This document shows positions 63,191 to 64,000 of a stretch of 64,000 nt of DNA, one piece after another. Position 1 is the first letter of the stretch. Each line of letters opens with the position of its first letter. The translations under genes were made by a program, and so were the position numbers. The DNA is from Chloroflexota bacterium (GTDB lineage Bacteria; Chloroflexota; Dehalococcoidia; DSTF01; RBG-16-68-14): NCBI GenBank assembly GCA_029262675.1, contig JAJCYW010000007.1:1-64000 (forward strand), in the 5' to 3' direction. Under the pieces are notes generated by a model. The model saw only the letters and a list, made by a program, of their open reading frames with translations. It searched no databases and was not told the origin of the DNA.

Positions 63191-63574
63191 GTGGCGTACG
63201 TACTCGACACGTCGGCGCTGATCACATACCTCTACGACGAGCCGGAGGCTGACCGGGTGGAGGTGGTGCTGCGCCAGCCGGACAGCCTCTTGGTTCCGTT
63301 CATGACGGTGATGGAAACTCGATACGTTCTTCAGCGCGCCTTCCCGCCTTCACGCGTAGGTCAGATAATCGAAACGCTGCGCAGCTGCGGTGTTTCGATC
63401 ATCGAATCGAATCCCGCCTGGGGCGTCGTAGCGGCTGACGTCAAGACCCGCGGTGGCCTCTCTCTCGGCGACGCGTGGATCGCCGCGCTTGCGTTGATGC
63501 ATGACGCCGAGCTGCTGCACAACGACCCAGAGTTCGATCACGTCGAGGGCCTGCGAGCCATTCGGCTGCGCTAA
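63191..63574 (+). CDS. vapC: VapC-type PIN-domain toxin
   Basis: A 127-residue PIN ribonuclease from a GTG start. The acidic active site is seen as AYVLDTSALITYLYDEPEAD (first Asp), VMETRYVL (Glu), LSLGDAWIAALALMHDAELL (third Asp) and HNDPEFDHV (fourth Asp). Free VapC cleaves RNA and halts growth; the antitoxin 9 bp upstream binds and blocks it. The GTG start with a weak ribosome site could keep toxin synthesis below antitoxin synthesis. The stop precedes the next gene by 35 bp. Confidence 0.9.
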   Translation: MAYVLDTSALITYLYDEPEADRVEVVLRQPDSLLVPFMTVMETRYVLQRAFPPSRVGQIIETLRSCGVSIIESNPAWGVVAADVKTRGGLSLGDAWIAALALMHDAELLHNDPEFDHVEGLRAIRLR

Positions 63575-63609
63575 AGCTCCAGCGAAGCTGCTGCGCTATC
63601 ATGCGCTGC

Positions 63610-63993
63610 ATGGAGCAAGAGCGGTTTGAAGAACTGGTACGAGAGGCGCTGACGCTGCTGCCGGAGGAGATCGCCCGGCGTATCGACAACGTGGATATCG
63701 AGGTGCACGACCAACCCACCGCGTCGCAGCTCCGCTCGACGGGCGTGCCGGAGGGACACACGCTTCTGGGCCTCTACACCGGTATTCCGCTAACGAAACG
63801 CAACACCGGATACAATCTGATTCCGCCAGATCGCATCATCATCTTCAAACGCCCACTGGAGCGAATCTCGAGCGACGAAGACGACCTGGTAGAGCGCGTG
63901 ACGGCGACCGTAATCCACGAAGTGGCCCACCACTTCGGCATCAGCGACCAACGGCTGAACGAGATCGAGGCCGAACGGCGGACGCGGGACTAG
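63610..63993 (+). CDS. small metallopeptidase-family protein (minimal zincin)
   Basis: About 127 residues. The zinc site is VIHEVAHHFGISDQRLNEIE (HExxH with a downstream Glu/Asp). Other parts are FEELVREALTLLPEEIARRI, NVDIEVHDQPT and a GLYTGIPLTKR turn, all typical of the PF06262-type minimal zincins. The physiological role of the family is unclear. The ATG at 63610 lies seven bases after TATCAT (63597-63602), a leaderless arrangement; an upstream ATG at 63601 overlaps that box and is less likely. No gene is seen in the last few bases of the window. Confidence 0.85.
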   Translation: MEQERFEELVREALTLLPEEIARRIDNVDIEVHDQPTASQLRSTGVPEGHTLLGLYTGIPLTKRNTGYNLIPPDRIIIFKRPLERISSDEDDLVERVTATVIHEVAHHFGISDQRLNEIEAERRTRD

Positions 63994-64000
63994 AGGCGGG

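Noticed and set aside
1..64000. CRISPR array, rRNA genes or insertion sequences
   Set aside because: No regularly spaced short repeats, no rRNA signatures and no transposase genes were seen anywhere in the window.

Overview
The window is G+C-rich bacterial DNA. The gene content (a DnaG-RpoD operon, F420-type LLM oxidoreductase, TreT/GlgC trehalose genes, cohesin/dockerin surface proteins, an RpoD with a long insert between regions 1.2 and 2) suggests a Chloroflexota bacterium, perhaps near Dehalococcoidia. That placement is inference; no rRNA or marker set is present.

Region by region. (1) 1-8364 is the right end of an integrated phage-like element: a minus-strand replication/packaging block (sigma-like protein, primase-helicase, Com-like zinc finger, terminase small subunit, ParB-methyltransferase fusion, DUF2924-like zinc-finger protein) and a plus-strand large serine recombinase whose last codons lie inside a tRNA-Asn gene. 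(2) 8323-8636 is a minus-strand tRNA cluster (Asn, Gln, Leu). (3) 8771-15589 is chromosomal housekeeping: dGTPase-like protein, SH3-like membrane protein, dnaG-rpoD, YceI. (4) 15708-18865 is an AT-richer two-gene insertion, a class III nucleotide-cyclase-like protein plus a P-loop ATPase, bracketed by a 169-bp direct duplication of the convergent 3' ends of the YceI and FAD-oxidoreductase genes. It is a candidate undescribed signalling/defence module. (5) 18957-35355 holds an SQR-like oxidoreductase, FmdB, membrane and secreted proteins, a site-2 protease, a lysozyme-like protein, PcrA helicase and a large beta-helix/dockerin protein. (6) 35549-35723 is a scar: a broken cyclase-family gene start joined to a tRNA-Gly 3' fragment. 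(7) 36107-43997 is a minus-strand operon for a periplasmic, Nitrospira-type nitrite oxidoreductase-like molybdoenzyme, with candidate operators upstream. (8) 44226-49378 holds an acetyltransferase and a cohesin/dockerin gene trio. (9) 49461-53606 holds a coproheme-decarboxylase-like/Rieske fusion, an aldo/keto reductase, a methyltransferase, and a ferredoxin-thioredoxin-reductase-like gene with an in-frame UGA exactly at the redox-active cysteine followed by a SECIS-like hairpin: a strong selenoprotein candidate. (10) 53775-64000 holds two CaiB/BaiF CoA-transferases with an oxalyl-CoA-decarboxylase-like enzyme, the treT-glgC pair, TldD, a VapBC-type toxin-antitoxin pair with a clear promoter and operator, and a small zincin.

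How they work together. GlgC can supply ADP-glucose to TreT. The NXR subunits, chaperone and haem-b subunit form one respiratory complex. Cohesin- and dockerin-bearing exported proteins may assemble with each other at the cell surface. Several genes have a TANNNT box only 6-13 nt before the start codon, suggesting leaderless transcripts. All family assignments come from reading the sequence and remembered family features; no database search was run.
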